64,000 bases of DNA from Methylococcales bacterium (GTDB lineage Bacteria; Pseudomonadota; Gammaproteobacteria; Methylococcales; Methylomonadaceae): positions 42,816 to 106,815 of the forward strand of contig JAGLDH010000008.1 of assembly GCA_023145835.1 (NCBI GenBank), in the 5' to 3' direction. A model generated the notes under the pieces. That model ran no database searches. It was not told where the DNA came from and was given only the letters and a program-made list of their open reading frames with translations. A program made the translations under genes and the position numbers. This document shows, in pieces, positions 55,865 to 64,000 of the stretch (its first letter is position 1; each line of letters starts with the position of its first letter).

Positions 55865-55983
55865 TCTATTTAAACCTAGAAAAATTAGTTGGATCACCAG
55901 TTCTAGAACAAGCTAGTATTCCGCACCTAACTGATTTTTCTATGTTCAACCAGGGAAAAGGAAAACCAAAACCAAATGAGTGA
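55852..55983 (+). CDS. 43-residue small ORF between the HlyD and M50 genes (candidate peptide)
   Basis: Not recognised; a 43-codon frame beginning MATLVYLNLEKLVGSPVLEQ and ending FNQGKGKPKPNE. It overlaps the last 13 bases of the GAF/HlyD gene and the first 8 bases of the M50 gene (ATGAGTGA). GGAG sits 7 bases before its ATG. Both overlaps favour translational coupling, and without it there would be a 111-base untranslated gap in an otherwise tight operon. It has no Cys and no Sec signal. Adjacent to a PqqD-like/M50 protein and an export apparatus, it could be a precursor peptide or a small complex subunit. A chance frame is not excluded. Confidence 0.5.
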   Translation: MATLVYLNLEKLVGSPVLEQASIPHLTDFSMFNQGKGKPKPNE

Positions 55984-58123
55984 ATCATTATTCAGCCCTC
56001 ATTGGTACCGAGTTCGTGATTTAAAACCACAGCTTCGTCGACATGTTGAAATGCATCGACATGATTATCGTGGTTTGATTTGGTATATTTTGGAAGATAA
56101 GACAAATGGTAAAAGCCATCGGTTTAATTCAACAGCTTATCAAATTATAGGCTTATTAAATGGTCAGTACACAGTTAATCATATTTGGGATTTAGTTAAT
56201 GACCAGTTGGGTGATTTTGCACCCACTCAGGAACAAATGATTCAGTTGTTGGGGAAATTACATGCGGGTGATTTATTACAAACTTCTATTCCATCTGATA
56301 CAGAAGAATTATTTGAGCGTGGTAAGCAACATCAAAGTAATAAACTAAAGCAACGCATAGCCAATCCCATTGCTATAAAAATACCCTTGTGGGATCCTGA
56401 ATTTTTTTTACAGCGACATTTACCAAAAGTGAATTGGCTTTTTCATGGGTCAATTGGTTTGATATGGTCTCTTGTTATCCTTACTTCAGGATTAACAACA
56501 GCAATTAATTGGGATGCCATTCATGCTTATTTCAACATAAACGCCTTATCTTCATATAACTTAATTATTATGGGACTTCTTTATCCAGTGATTAAGTTTT
56601 TACATGAACTAGGGCATGCCTTTAGTGCAAAAGTTCAAGGTGCTGAAATACATGAAATGGGTGTCACCTTTTTATTATTTATGCCGATTCCTTATGTTGA
56701 TGTATCAACGGTTAATTTTCTACGCAGTAAACAACAACGCATATTAGTCAGTGCTGCTGGTATTATGGTTGAACTGTTTGTTTCTGCGTTAGGTTTATTT
56801 CTTTGGCTAAGTGTTGAACCTGGACTGATTAAAGATATTGCTTTTAATATCATGATAATCGGGGGAATCTCCTCATTATTTTTTAATGGTAATCCCTTAC
56901 TTAAATATGATGGCTATTACATATTGGCAGATGCTGTTGCAATACCAAATTTGTTTCAACGCTCAATCCAATACTTAGGTTATCTTTGCCAGAAATACCT
57001 TTTTGGCGTAACAACGCTTTCTTCACCTGCTACAGCACCAGGTGAAGCGGGATGGTTTGTTATATATAGTATTGCTTCGTTTACTTATAGGATGGGCATA
57101 CTTTGGTTTATCATTACATATATTGTTGATACATTTTTTGTTGTTGGTGTATTACTCGCATTATGGATAGTCTTTAAACAAGTTATTTTGCCAATAGGGA
57201 AAGGCTTTCTATTTGTTCTTAATAACCCTTCACTTCAGCGCCAACGGATTAGAGCAATTGTGAGTTTAATCGGTGTAATAGGTACCTTTTCTGTTGTTTT
57301 ATACTGGGTTCCAGTTCCAGCCTATACCAGGTCAGAAGGTGTGATATGGATGCCTGATGAAGCTCAGCTTAGAGCTAAAGTTGATGGATTTGCAGGGCAA
57401 TTATTATTAGATCTACCTACTCGTGTAAAGAAAGACACGGCTGTTATAGAAATTAAAGATCCTCTTTTAAATACAGAAGCGGATATTTTATTTGCTCAAT
57501 TAAAAGAACTTAATACAAAATTTAGAGCTAAATGGAATAACGATAAAGTTAAAGCAGAAAAAATTAAAGAAGAAATGATTGTGGTGGCTGAAGAATTAAA
57601 ATATGCCAGACACAAACAGAAATCCATGAAAATTGTGAGTAAAAAATCAGGAAAACTACTCATACCCGATATAGAAGATTTAGCTGGACGATTTGTGCGT
57701 AAAGGTGAAGTTATTGGGTATGTCATAGATGATGCACTACCTACTGTTCGAGTGGTGATTGCTCAGACAGATATTGGTCAGCTAGCTAAAAGCATCAAAG
57801 CAATACAAGTCAGATTAGTGAACCATCCGAATGAGGTATTACCGGCAACCATTATACGCTGGGCACCAGAAGCAATTAATCAAATACCGAGTGCTGCCTT
57901 AGCAACAATTAATGGAGGAAAAATTGTAATGGATCCTTCGGCCGATGATGAATTACAGACACTTGCAAAAGTTTTTCAAGTAGATTTAGAGTTTAGACCT
58001 TTCCAGCAAATGACAGAAATAGGTCAACGAGTTTATGTGCGCTTTGATCATGGTGGTGAACCCCTTGGAAGACAGTGGTATAGAAGTTTACGTCAGGTTT
58101 TTTTGAGGCAGTTTAATGTCTAA
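55976..58123 (+). CDS. PqqD-like / M50 peptidase / HlyD-like fusion protein
   Basis: 715 residues. The N-terminal region (about residues 25-105; HRFNSTAYQIIGLLNGQYTV...LLGKLHAGDLLQ) resembles PqqD-type peptide-recognition domains. The membrane zinc peptidase core follows, with HELGHAF (HExxH, about residue 213) and the second motif NPLLKYDGYYILAD, plus several helices (about 155-440). A periplasmic HlyD-like barrel and short coiled coil lie at about 455-700. Proteins of this layout are annotated as site-2-protease-like or peptide zinc metalloproteases in export clusters. It overlaps the small ORF (8 bases) and the SecA-like gene (8 bases). Confidence 0.87.
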   Translation: MSESLFSPHWYRVRDLKPQLRRHVEMHRHDYRGLIWYILEDKTNGKSHRFNSTAYQIIGLLNGQYTVNHIWDLVNDQLGDFAPTQEQMIQLLGKLHAGDLLQTSIPSDTEELFERGKQHQSNKLKQRIANPIAIKIPLWDPEFFLQRHLPKVNWLFHGSIGLIWSLVILTSGLTTAINWDAIHAYFNINALSSYNLIIMGLLYPVIKFLHELGHAFSAKVQGAEIHEMGVTFLLFMPIPYVDVSTVNFLRSKQQRILVSAAGIMVELFVSALGLFLWLSVEPGLIKDIAFNIMIIGGISSLFFNGNPLLKYDGYYILADAVAIPNLFQRSIQYLGYLCQKYLFGVTTLSSPATAPGEAGWFVIYSIASFTYRMGILWFIITYIVDTFFVVGVLLALWIVFKQVILPIGKGFLFVLNNPSLQRQRIRAIVSLIGVIGTFSVVLYWVPVPAYTRSEGVIWMPDEAQLRAKVDGFAGQLLLDLPTRVKKDTAVIEIKDPLLNTEADILFAQLKELNTKFRAKWNNDKVKAEKIKEEMIVVAEELKYARHKQKSMKIVSKKSGKLLIPDIEDLAGRFVRKGEVIGYVIDDALPTVRVVIAQTDIGQLAKSIKAIQVRLVNHPNEVLPATIIRWAPEAINQIPSAALATINGGKIVMDPSADDELQTLAKVFQVDLEFRPFQQMTEIGQRVYVRFDHGGEPLGRQWYRSLRQVFLRQFNV

Positions 58124-60110
58124 TACTAAGTTACGTCCGGGACAAACATTAGGGTTATATCCTCAGCAACAGGAAACATGGCCTGGTAACCTAGAGGTAC
58201 ATGTAAAGCAAACGGTTGAATGGGTAAACTATCAGTTTGAGCGTCGTAAATACAGACAACAATATATTCTCGAAAAAGTGAATGGTTTTGAAAAGGTAAT
58301 TTGTCTATTCTCAGATCCTATGATGGCAGAGCATATTAAACAGTTACGCAAACGATTACTTCAGTATGGATTACAAGATAAATTAGTTGCAGAAGCTTTT
58401 GCCACCATACGAGAAGTTTCTTATAGAACATTAGGAAAAAGACATTATGACGAACAAGTCTTTGGGGGATGGGTCATAATGAATGGTCTACTGGCAGAAA
58501 TGGAAACAGGCCAAGGCAAAACACTAACAGCAACATTACCTGCCTGCACAGCAGCATTAGCAGGTATTCCTGTTCATGTTGTTACGGCAAATGATTATTT
58601 AGCTAAAAGGGATGAAGAAATACTAAGACCACTGTATCAAAAAATGGGTTTAAGCTCTGCTCCAGTCATTGATGGAATGGAAATAGAGCCTCGTAAAGTA
58701 GCTTACCAATGTGACATCGTTCATTCAACTAGCCAGCAAGTCACTTTTGATTATTTACGAGATCGAATGGAAATGGGTGATGAAATAGGCAGATTAGAAA
58801 TTCAGTTTCAACACTTAACAAATCAAAATCTACACAAACCTTCTGCTTTTTTATTACGAGGACTTTGTTTTACGATCATTGATGAAGCTGATAGTTTGTT
58901 AGTAGATGAGGCTAAAACCCCTTTGGTTATTTCTCAAATCAGGCAGAGTGAGGAACAAAATCAGACATATTTTGATGCACTATATTTAGCAACCTCCCTT
59001 GATAATAAAAATGATTATAAAGTAAGCAAACAATATCAGGAGGTTACTCTGACGGCGGTAGGAAAAAATAAATTAGCTGAATTGGTTGATACTTTAGATG
59101 ACTATTGGCAACAGAGAAAACGAAGAGAAATTATGGTTTCTCTAGCTTTAAAAGCTAAGTTGTTATTTATTAGAGATACACATTATTTGGTACGTGATAA
59201 CAAACTAGAAATTATTGATGCATTAACAGGTAGAGCGATGCCCGACCGATCTTGGGAGCACGGCCTACATCAATTAATAGAAGCCAAGGAAGGTTGTGAT
59301 ATTACTGGAGAAAGAGATCCTTTAGCCAGAATAGGCTATCAAACGTTTTTTAAACGATATTTACGTTTGTCGGGTATGTCAGGAACAGTGGCAGAAGTAG
59401 CTGGGGAGCTTAATAGTGTGTATGGACTAAAAATTGTTAAAATCCCTACACATCAGTTTTCTAAACGAAAAATGCTACAAGAAAAAGTATTTCAAAATAG
59501 CACACAAAAATGGCTTGCATTTGTACAGAGGGTGAAAAAATTACATCGAAGTGGGCGACCCATATTAATCGGTACAACAACCGTTGCAGACTCAAAAAAA
59601 ATCAGTGTTATTTTAACGAAAACTAAATTGCCCCATCAAGTTTTAAATGCTCAGCAAGATCAGCAAGAAGCAGACATTATTTCAAAGGCAGGTCAATTAA
59701 ATAGCATTACAGTAGCAACCAACATGGCAGGAAGAGGGACGGATATTTCATTAGGACAAGGTGTTAAGGAAATAGGGGGCTTGCATGTCATTGCGATGAC
59801 TAGAAATGATGCTCGACGTATAGATAGACAATTGTATGGCCGCTGTGCCAGACAAGGTGACCCAGGAAGTGCAGAAGGATTTATGTCTTTGCAAGATGAA
59901 AAAATAACAACATTTTATCCACCTGCTATGCTTAAATTAATATCTAAATTATGTACAAATAATAAACCCTTACCAAATTGGTTGGGGAAAATAATACTAA
60001 CATTACCTCAAAAATGGACAGAATATAAACATTACAAAATACGGTCTATGTTAATTAAACAAGATAAACAACAGGCAAAAACGCTTTCTTTTACAGGGCG
60101 AATGGAGTAA
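58116..60110 (+). CDS. Shortened SecA-like ATPase
   Basis: 664 residues against about 900 for housekeeping SecA. It has NBD1 with Walker A METGQGKT (about residue 130) and HVVTANDYLAKRDEE, Walker B IIDEADSLLVDEAKTPL (about 255), a preprotein-cross-linking-like insert, and TGRAMPDRSWEHGLHQ. NBD2 has the motif ATNMAGRGTDISLG and RQLYGRCARQGDPGSA. It ends about 75 residues after NBD2, so most of the helical scaffold and wing region and the zinc-binding C-terminal linker are missing. It is therefore an accessory SecA-type motor, not the general one, embedded between an M50/HlyD protein and an adaptor. Confidence 0.88.
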   Translation: MSNTKLRPGQTLGLYPQQQETWPGNLEVHVKQTVEWVNYQFERRKYRQQYILEKVNGFEKVICLFSDPMMAEHIKQLRKRLLQYGLQDKLVAEAFATIREVSYRTLGKRHYDEQVFGGWVIMNGLLAEMETGQGKTLTATLPACTAALAGIPVHVVTANDYLAKRDEEILRPLYQKMGLSSAPVIDGMEIEPRKVAYQCDIVHSTSQQVTFDYLRDRMEMGDEIGRLEIQFQHLTNQNLHKPSAFLLRGLCFTIIDEADSLLVDEAKTPLVISQIRQSEEQNQTYFDALYLATSLDNKNDYKVSKQYQEVTLTAVGKNKLAELVDTLDDYWQQRKRREIMVSLALKAKLLFIRDTHYLVRDNKLEIIDALTGRAMPDRSWEHGLHQLIEAKEGCDITGERDPLARIGYQTFFKRYLRLSGMSGTVAEVAGELNSVYGLKIVKIPTHQFSKRKMLQEKVFQNSTQKWLAFVQRVKKLHRSGRPILIGTTTVADSKKISVILTKTKLPHQVLNAQQDQQEADIISKAGQLNSITVATNMAGRGTDISLGQGVKEIGGLHVIAMTRNDARRIDRQLYGRCARQGDPGSAEGFMSLQDEKITTFYPPAMLKLISKLCTNNKPLPNWLGKIILTLPQKWTEYKHYKIRSMLIKQDKQQAKTLSFTGRME

Positions 60111-60152
60111 ACATAAGCATGCTGTATGTTAGGTAATGAAGAATCAACAAAC

Positions 60153-61064
60153 ATGAGAAAAATAACCCATATTTTAGCGATCACTTTGCTGATGGTGAAT
60201 TTACAGCTATTTGTTTCAGAAAAAGCATTTGCAGTAAAAGACAAAACAGTACTCGACTGTTTAGTTAAACCAGAAATGTATATTGAGATTAGTAGCCCTG
60301 TTGCAGGTGTTTTAGATTCTGTTTTAGTAAAAAAAGCTGATACAGTGAGTAAAGGGCAGGTCTTAGCAAAGCTAGACGCTTCAGTAGAGTTGGCAAAAGT
60401 AGAGGTTGCTCAACAAGAAGCTCTAATGAATAATCAGGTCTATGCAAAAGGGATAAAGTTGTCTTATGCTAGACGAAAAGTAAAGCGGATTGCTGGATTA
60501 TTTAAAGAAAATGCATCTTCTGCTCAAGAACAGGATGATGCTACTACAGAATTGGCTATCGCTAAAACCGAATTAAAACAAATTAAACTAGATAAAAAGA
60601 AGAATGTATTAAAATTGTTTTTGGCAAAAGCTGAATTACAACAAAAAACTATTACCAGCCCTATTAATGGTATTGTAGTGGAACGCTACCTTATGCCAGG
60701 AGAGTCTGTACAAAACCAGCCTGTTTTAAAATTAGCTAAAATCGACCCATTATTAGTAGAAGTTGTCGCATCAGCAAATTTATTTGGACAAATAAAAGCA
60801 GGGATGATGGTAGAAGTTAAACCAGATTTTCCAGCTAATAGCTCGTACAAAGCTACAGTTAGCACTGTTGATCGCATTATTGATGCTGCTAGTGGTAGTT
60901 TTACTATTCGTTTAGCACTCCCTAATCCAGATGAAAAGTTAGTTGGGGGAACCAAGTGTATCGCTATTTTTCCTATAAAAACTTATAAAAAAAATCATTT
61001 ACACTATAATAATTCAGCAGACGACGAATTGCCAGAAGATATAAAGGCATTATTGAGGGATTAG
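60153..61064 (+). CDS. Secreted HlyD/RND-type periplasmic adaptor
   Basis: 303 residues from the preferred start MRKITH, which begins a clean signal peptide (cleavage after AFA); an in-frame ATG at 60126 adds nine residues. A split lipoyl motif (EISSPVAGVLDSVLVKKADTVSKGQVLAKLDA and ITSPINGIVVERYLMPGESV) flanks a coiled coil (about residues 80-150), then a barrel domain follows. It is the last gene of the HDOD/SecA-like operon. No outer-membrane duct is encoded with it, so it may use the TolC homolog at 25-26 kb or another. Confidence 0.85.
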   Translation: MRKITHILAITLLMVNLQLFVSEKAFAVKDKTVLDCLVKPEMYIEISSPVAGVLDSVLVKKADTVSKGQVLAKLDASVELAKVEVAQQEALMNNQVYAKGIKLSYARRKVKRIAGLFKENASSAQEQDDATTELAIAKTELKQIKLDKKKNVLKLFLAKAELQQKTITSPINGIVVERYLMPGESVQNQPVLKLAKIDPLLVEVVASANLFGQIKAGMMVEVKPDFPANSSYKATVSTVDRIIDAASGSFTIRLALPNPDEKLVGGTKCIAIFPIKTYKKNHLHYNNSADDELPEDIKALLRD

Positions 61065-61070
61065 TCTTAA

Positions 61071-61260
61071 CGCCAAGTTTAGTGACCGGCTGGCGCTGAA
61101 AATCAGGGGAACGGAGCACACAAAGTGATGATTTTTAGTCCGCGGTAGGCGTCAGGGAACAAGCTGAAGCCAAGTTAAAATAGCACGCGAGGGAGACTAA
61201 AGTTTTTTCCCGAAAAGCCGTCAAGTTAATGAGGTGTACATAGGAGGAACCGGGGCTTAT
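61071..61260 (+). ncRNA. Structured segment, possible group II intron fragment
   Basis: GC-richer than its surroundings and full of stem-forming pieces: CGCCA/TGGCG (61071-61095) and CTGAAAATCA/TGATTTTTAG (61096-61138), enclosing GGGGAACGGAGCAC. The last string recalls the GGGAAC.GAGCAC region in domain I of group II introns as I remember it. No reverse transcriptase and no domain V hairpin were found, so if it is intron-derived, only a fragment remains. It lies directly after the last gene of the SecA-like operon. Confidence 0.3.
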
Positions 61261-61336
61261 CTATTCGCTGCTTACTTTTTTTATTCTGGGGGCAGGATGT
61301 TTCCTGAATCCAAAAAGTGAGTAATGGCGCGTTTAC

Positions 61337-61541
61337 TCAGCAATCGAACTTAAAATACCTTTTTTTACTCATGATTTTACCGTCTCTCAATTCTTTCTTC
61401 CAACTGTAAAGCATCACAACGTGAATATCCAGAACAGTTGCAACATCCTTTGTTTTATTTAACATAAGATAAAGAACCTAATTCAACCGCTGTGGCTTTA
61501 AATTGATCATCATAATAGTTATATTTTGTTTTCCTACTCAT
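61337..61541 (-). pseudogene. Remnant of IS3-family orfA (helix-turn-helix)
   Basis: On the minus strand the ATG at 61541 starts MSRKTKYNYYDDQFKATAVE, the typical opening of an IS3-family orfA with its HTH. After LGSLSYVK a stop appears, but one frame over the family sequence continues: KDVATVLDIHVVMLYSWKKE, then LRDGKIMSKKR, before degenerating. The gene is thus frameshifted, and orfB with the DDE domain is absent. The bases 61261-61336 add nothing recognisable. A transposon footprint at the downstream border of the export operon. Confidence 0.7.
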
Positions 61542-61615
61542 CTAAACACTCCTAACAAATTGTTAATTAGATGTGTTCAAAACTGGAGGAGCTTCCTGAT
61601 GCTTTAAGCTGTCCG

Positions 61616-62575
61616 CTAGATTTTTTTGTTAGGTTTTTCACCATGCTCCACCACTATAACTACATTTCCTTTTTTGTGTCCTTTGTCAACATACCTATGA
61701 GCTTCGACAATTTTTTCCAACGTATAGGTTCTATCGATCATTGTCTTTAGCTTATTGGATTCTATCAACTCTTTGAGGAGGAGCAAGTCATCAGGTTTTA
61801 ATTTTAAGCCATTTGATGACGTTAGAACATTGAGATATACGCCATTCTTTTTCAGAGATTTATTGCATTGTGAAGAACTAAGCTTACCTACAGCATCAAA
61901 AATAATGTCATAATTCTCAACATTTTTAGTAAAGTCTTCTTGAGTATAATCCATTACTTTATCTGCTCCCAGTGACTTCACCATATCTAAATTTGTAGTA
62001 CTGCACACTCCGACAACATGTGTTCCAAAATATTTAGCAAGCTGTACAGCAAAAGTTCCTACACTTCCAGAGGCACCATATATAAGTACTTTTTGATCTT
62101 TTAGAATATTTGCTTTTTTAAGAATTAGCAATGCAGTCATACCTCCATTGGAAACGGGAGCAGCTTCCTCGTAGGTCATATTTGTTGGTAGTGGTGCTAT
62201 CAATCCATTCTCAGGCAAACATATGTACTGGGCATATGTTCCGAAACTAAGCTCCGTTGCAGCAAAAACCTTATTACCTTGCTTAAATAACGTAACACTT
62301 TTCCCTACAGTTTCTATTTCCCCAGCTAACTCCATTCCAAGTATTTTTTTTCTTGGACCTCTAAAACCAATCATTATTAGCATAATGGGTTTGACTAGCA
62401 AGTCTAGGATAAATCCCATGCCAGGCTTGAAACTTCGAATTTTAGTATCTCCAATATGCACCGTTGTTGCATGTATTTTTACCAATATCTCATTATCTTT
62501 TGGAATTGGTTTCTCAACCTCTTGGAGCTGAAGAACATCAGGCGACCCATATTTAGTGCAGATAATCGCTTTCAT
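61616..62575 (-). CDS. Zinc-independent MDR-family NAD(P)H quinone oxidoreductase-like protein
   Basis: 319-residue medium-chain dehydrogenase. It has the N-terminal GroES-like fold ([20 protein letters not shown]), [15 protein letters not shown], and the Rossmann motif [22 protein letters not shown]. The catalytic zinc Cys/His pattern of alcohol dehydrogenases is missing, which fits the quinone-oxidoreductase/enoyl-reductase branch. GGAAT precedes the start. Its neighbours are an IS3 remnant and a carbonic anhydrase, so this segment may be acquired. Substrate unknown. Confidence 0.85.
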   Translation of the reverse strand: MKAIICTKYGSPDVLQLQEVEKPIPKDNEILVKIHATTVHIGDTKIRSFKPGMGFILDLLVKPIMLIMIGFRGPRKKILGMELAGEIETVGKSVTLFKQGNKVFAATELSFGTYAQYICLPENGLIAPLPTNMTYEEAAPVSNGGMTALLILKKANILKDQKVLIYGASGSVGTFAVQLAKYFGTHVVGVCSTTNLDMVKSLGADKVMDYTQEDFTKNVENYDIIFDAVGKLSSSQCNKSLKKNGVYLNVLTSSNGLKLKPDDLLLLKELIESNKLKTMIDRTYTLEKIVEAHRYVDKGHKKGNVVIVVEHGEKPNKKI

Positions 62576-62661
62576 AAATATTCCTGATTTTTACTGTCGT
62601 TTCTAAATATTTAACACTGAGCCCACTCTTAAACTAAGAAAACCTAATATCGAGTTGAGAT

Positions 62662-62701
62662 GTTATCAATACCCAGAGCGATAGCTGAGGGCACTGATAA
62701 C
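62662..62701 (-). terminator. Hairpin after the carbonic anhydrase gene
   Basis: Read on the minus strand, GTTATCAGTGCCC pairs with GGGTATTGATAAC over 13 positions (two G-U pairs) around a 14-base loop. It lies about 80 bases past the carbonic anhydrase stop. No T-run follows, so it is a structured 3' end rather than a classical terminator. Confidence 0.5.
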
Positions 62702-62777
62702 GCCTAAATCAGCAGCAGTTTAAGAGACACGGCTTTTTAGTTGATTAACTCCTGATCAAAATTTAGCCTGTAAATCA

Positions 62778-63608
62778 TTACCACTTTTGGAAATGACTAG
62801 TTAGTCGTTCAATTGTGCGTTCATTAAGGTTTTGTAATGGTCGATTATTGAATGGATAATGATCTGGCGATGTGTCTGTTAAGATTTTCTTGAAAGTTTC
62901 TATCTGTTCCTTAGAAATTCCCACGGATTTTTTCATGACATACCAATCGACAATTTCACTACATGGCGGTGTTGTTAAAGAGCCTTTGTAGGTAAAATAC
63001 TTACGATTATGTCTAGGGAGTAGATGTTTTGCATTAATCTGTACATCGTCTACGTGCGCAGTATCGACGATATATTCACCGCTAGTTTCGTCGAAAGGCG
63101 CATACGTCAAGGCTTGATTGAGCGCCTTATTTGGAGTTTCAGATAAATAATGCATCATAACGCCGATAACAGCTAAACGCCCCGATTCACATCGATGAAC
63201 AAGATGAGCCTCCATGGGAAAGGAGTTGCCACCAACACCATGCTCACTTCTTGTGTGAAAATGAAATTGCAACAGGTCGCATCGTTGATTATCGATACTA
63301 ATGTAGTTTGGTGAACCTTCTTCATACTCAACTTCAGTGGTATGGCCATTATTTTTTACGACTAGTTCCGTGGGACGGTAATGAAACTTGATAGGGCGAA
63401 GATTTCTATTGCGATTGGTGCCAAAAATGTCAATAGGGGATTGCATGTTCCCTGAGCAATCAGGAAATTCATTTGCCCATTGATCCGGTGGTAAAGAACA
63501 CTTGGGTCCATAACAAAATTCCACATCAGCTGCTACTGATGTTGTTGGACTGACTGTGATTAGAAATACAACAAAACTTGTAAAAATGATTGATTTTTTA
63601 AAATACAT
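62778..63608 (-). CDS. Periplasmic alpha-carbonic anhydrase
   Basis: 276-residue zinc enzyme hydrating CO2. I chose the start at 63608 because GGAGGAAAAA directly precedes it; the ATG at 63620 would overlap that site. It has a signal peptide (about SVA). The zinc ligands are visible: two His in QFHFHTRSEHG and one in EAHLVHR. The gatekeeping region YKGSLTTPPCSEIVDWYVM is intact, and paired Cys probably form the usual disulfide. It is periplasmic, where it would convert CO2/bicarbonate at the cell surface. It lies beside a transposon border and has no operon partner. Confidence 0.94.
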   Translation of the reverse strand: MYFKKSIIFTSFVVFLITVSPTTSVAADVEFCYGPKCSLPPDQWANEFPDCSGNMQSPIDIFGTNRNRNLRPIKFHYRPTELVVKNNGHTTEVEYEEGSPNYISIDNQRCDLLQFHFHTRSEHGVGGNSFPMEAHLVHRCESGRLAVIGVMMHYLSETPNKALNQALTYAPFDETSGEYIVDTAHVDDVQINAKHLLPRHNRKYFTYKGSLTTPPCSEIVDWYVMKKSVGISKEQIETFKKILTDTSPDHYPFNNRPLQNLNERTIERLTSHFQKW

Positions 63609-63923
63609 TTTTTCCTCCAATAGTTTAGTAATTAGTGAATTTTTACTTTACATATCAGTAATCTCATGGATTACACATTGACTTCCTTCCTTAGAGGCCA
63701 AATTCAATCATGGATTATTCAAGACATAACGCCCGGATCAGCTGATGTAAAAAGGGGCGCATTTTTTTCCTTTGCAAAAAATGTGACGCTTTTTACGGCT
63801 AGATGCATAGTTCCTTTTTTGAGAGACCGATAACAAGTGCGAACGCTGTATCAGACTCCAAGCATTCAGTTTGAATAGTTAACAGGGTCTCGAACCCATA
63901 TTTGTAAGGCAGAGTCAGCTTAT
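63609..63923. other. Upstream region of the carbonic anhydrase and presumed end of an IS110-type element
   Basis: 315 bases without a gene. The left part must contain the carbonic anhydrase promoter. The right part, with GC-richer patches, leads into a transposase frame and probably holds the element's left end. IS110 elements lack clear inverted repeats, so the boundary cannot be placed by eye. Confidence 0.35.
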
Positions 63924-64000
63924 TATGAAATCACAAAATACTCAAGAGTTAATCGAAAAATCAATGTCGGTGTCGATACCGGTAAACATCAACTCGACAT
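63924..64000 (+). mobile_element. Start of IS110-family transposase, cut by the window edge
   Basis: In one plus-strand frame the last bases read RKINVGVDTGKHQLD, the conserved opening of IS110/IS1111 transposases; the Asp of VGVD is the first residue of their RuvC-like DEDD catalytic site. The nearest ATG (63925) is in another frame, so the start may be non-standard, shifted, or the gene may be damaged. The window ends before the rest can be judged. Confidence 0.65.

Noticed and set aside
58116..60110. Housekeeping secA
   Set aside because: Too short, missing the helical scaffold and zinc linker, and embedded in an export-type operon.

Overview
The window is AT-rich and densely coded. Its gene content is that of a Gram-negative gammaproteobacterium: the Lpt/Kds lipopolysaccharide block beside rpoN and hpf, lptD-surA, MurU/AmgK cell-wall recycling, ProA-NadD-RsfS, ZapE and SelO. 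Low GC, several VPLPA-CTERM-type secreted proteins, a FlgP/FlgT pair and many small transposon-derived repeats would suit a marine or methylotroph-like lineage such as Methylococcales. That placement is inference, not proof.

Layout. 0.2-6.2 kb: zinc-ribbon peptide, ZapE-like ATPase, DUF533/TerB-like protein, RNase II-like exonuclease and a DUF389 membrane protein with a lipid-kinase-like front end. 6.2-7.2 kb: a secreted protein with an internal duplication and a 206-bp MITE. 7.4-15.1 kb: yrbG-kdsD-kdsC-lptC-lptA-lptB-rpoN-hpf, then mgtE. 15.1-18.1 kb (minus): class 3 lipase, then murU-amgK. 18.35-23.8 kb: a second type of MITE, lptD-surA, an orphan DbpA-type RNA-binding domain and an MBL hydrolase. 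24-31 kb: an outer-membrane barrel and a minus-strand RND pump operon. 31-33.2 kb: proA-nadD-rsfS. 33.6-37.7 kb: a frameshifted secreted protein, flgP-flgT-like genes and an aspartate aminotransferase. 37.8-40.6 kb: three paralogous VPLPA-CTERM-like genes in different states of decay, one hit by a MITE at its start codon. 40.9-50.5 kb: rnd, a chemoreceptor, creA, a pentapeptide-repeat protein, a NIF3-like protein, a frameshifted selO, bcp, another VPLPA-CTERM protein, rpiA and a small acidic protein. 50.8-52.3 kb: a lipase-like hydrolase and two copies of a third MITE.

The most unusual block is 52.3-61.1 kb. It is one compact plus-strand operon: two tandem HDOD proteins, a GAF/membrane/HlyD protein, an unannotated 43-codon ORF that overlaps both neighbours, a PqqD-like/M50 peptidase/HlyD fusion, a shortened SecA-like ATPase and a secreted HlyD/RND-type adaptor. 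The combination looks like a dedicated export or envelope-processing machine, and the small ORF is a candidate substrate or precursor peptide. Downstream (61.1-64 kb) the DNA is patchy: a structured, group II intron-like segment, a decayed IS3-family orfA, a quinone-oxidoreductase-like gene, an alpha-carbonic anhydrase and the start of an IS110-family element cut by the window edge.

I saw no rRNA, tRNA, CRISPR array, prophage or exosortase gene.
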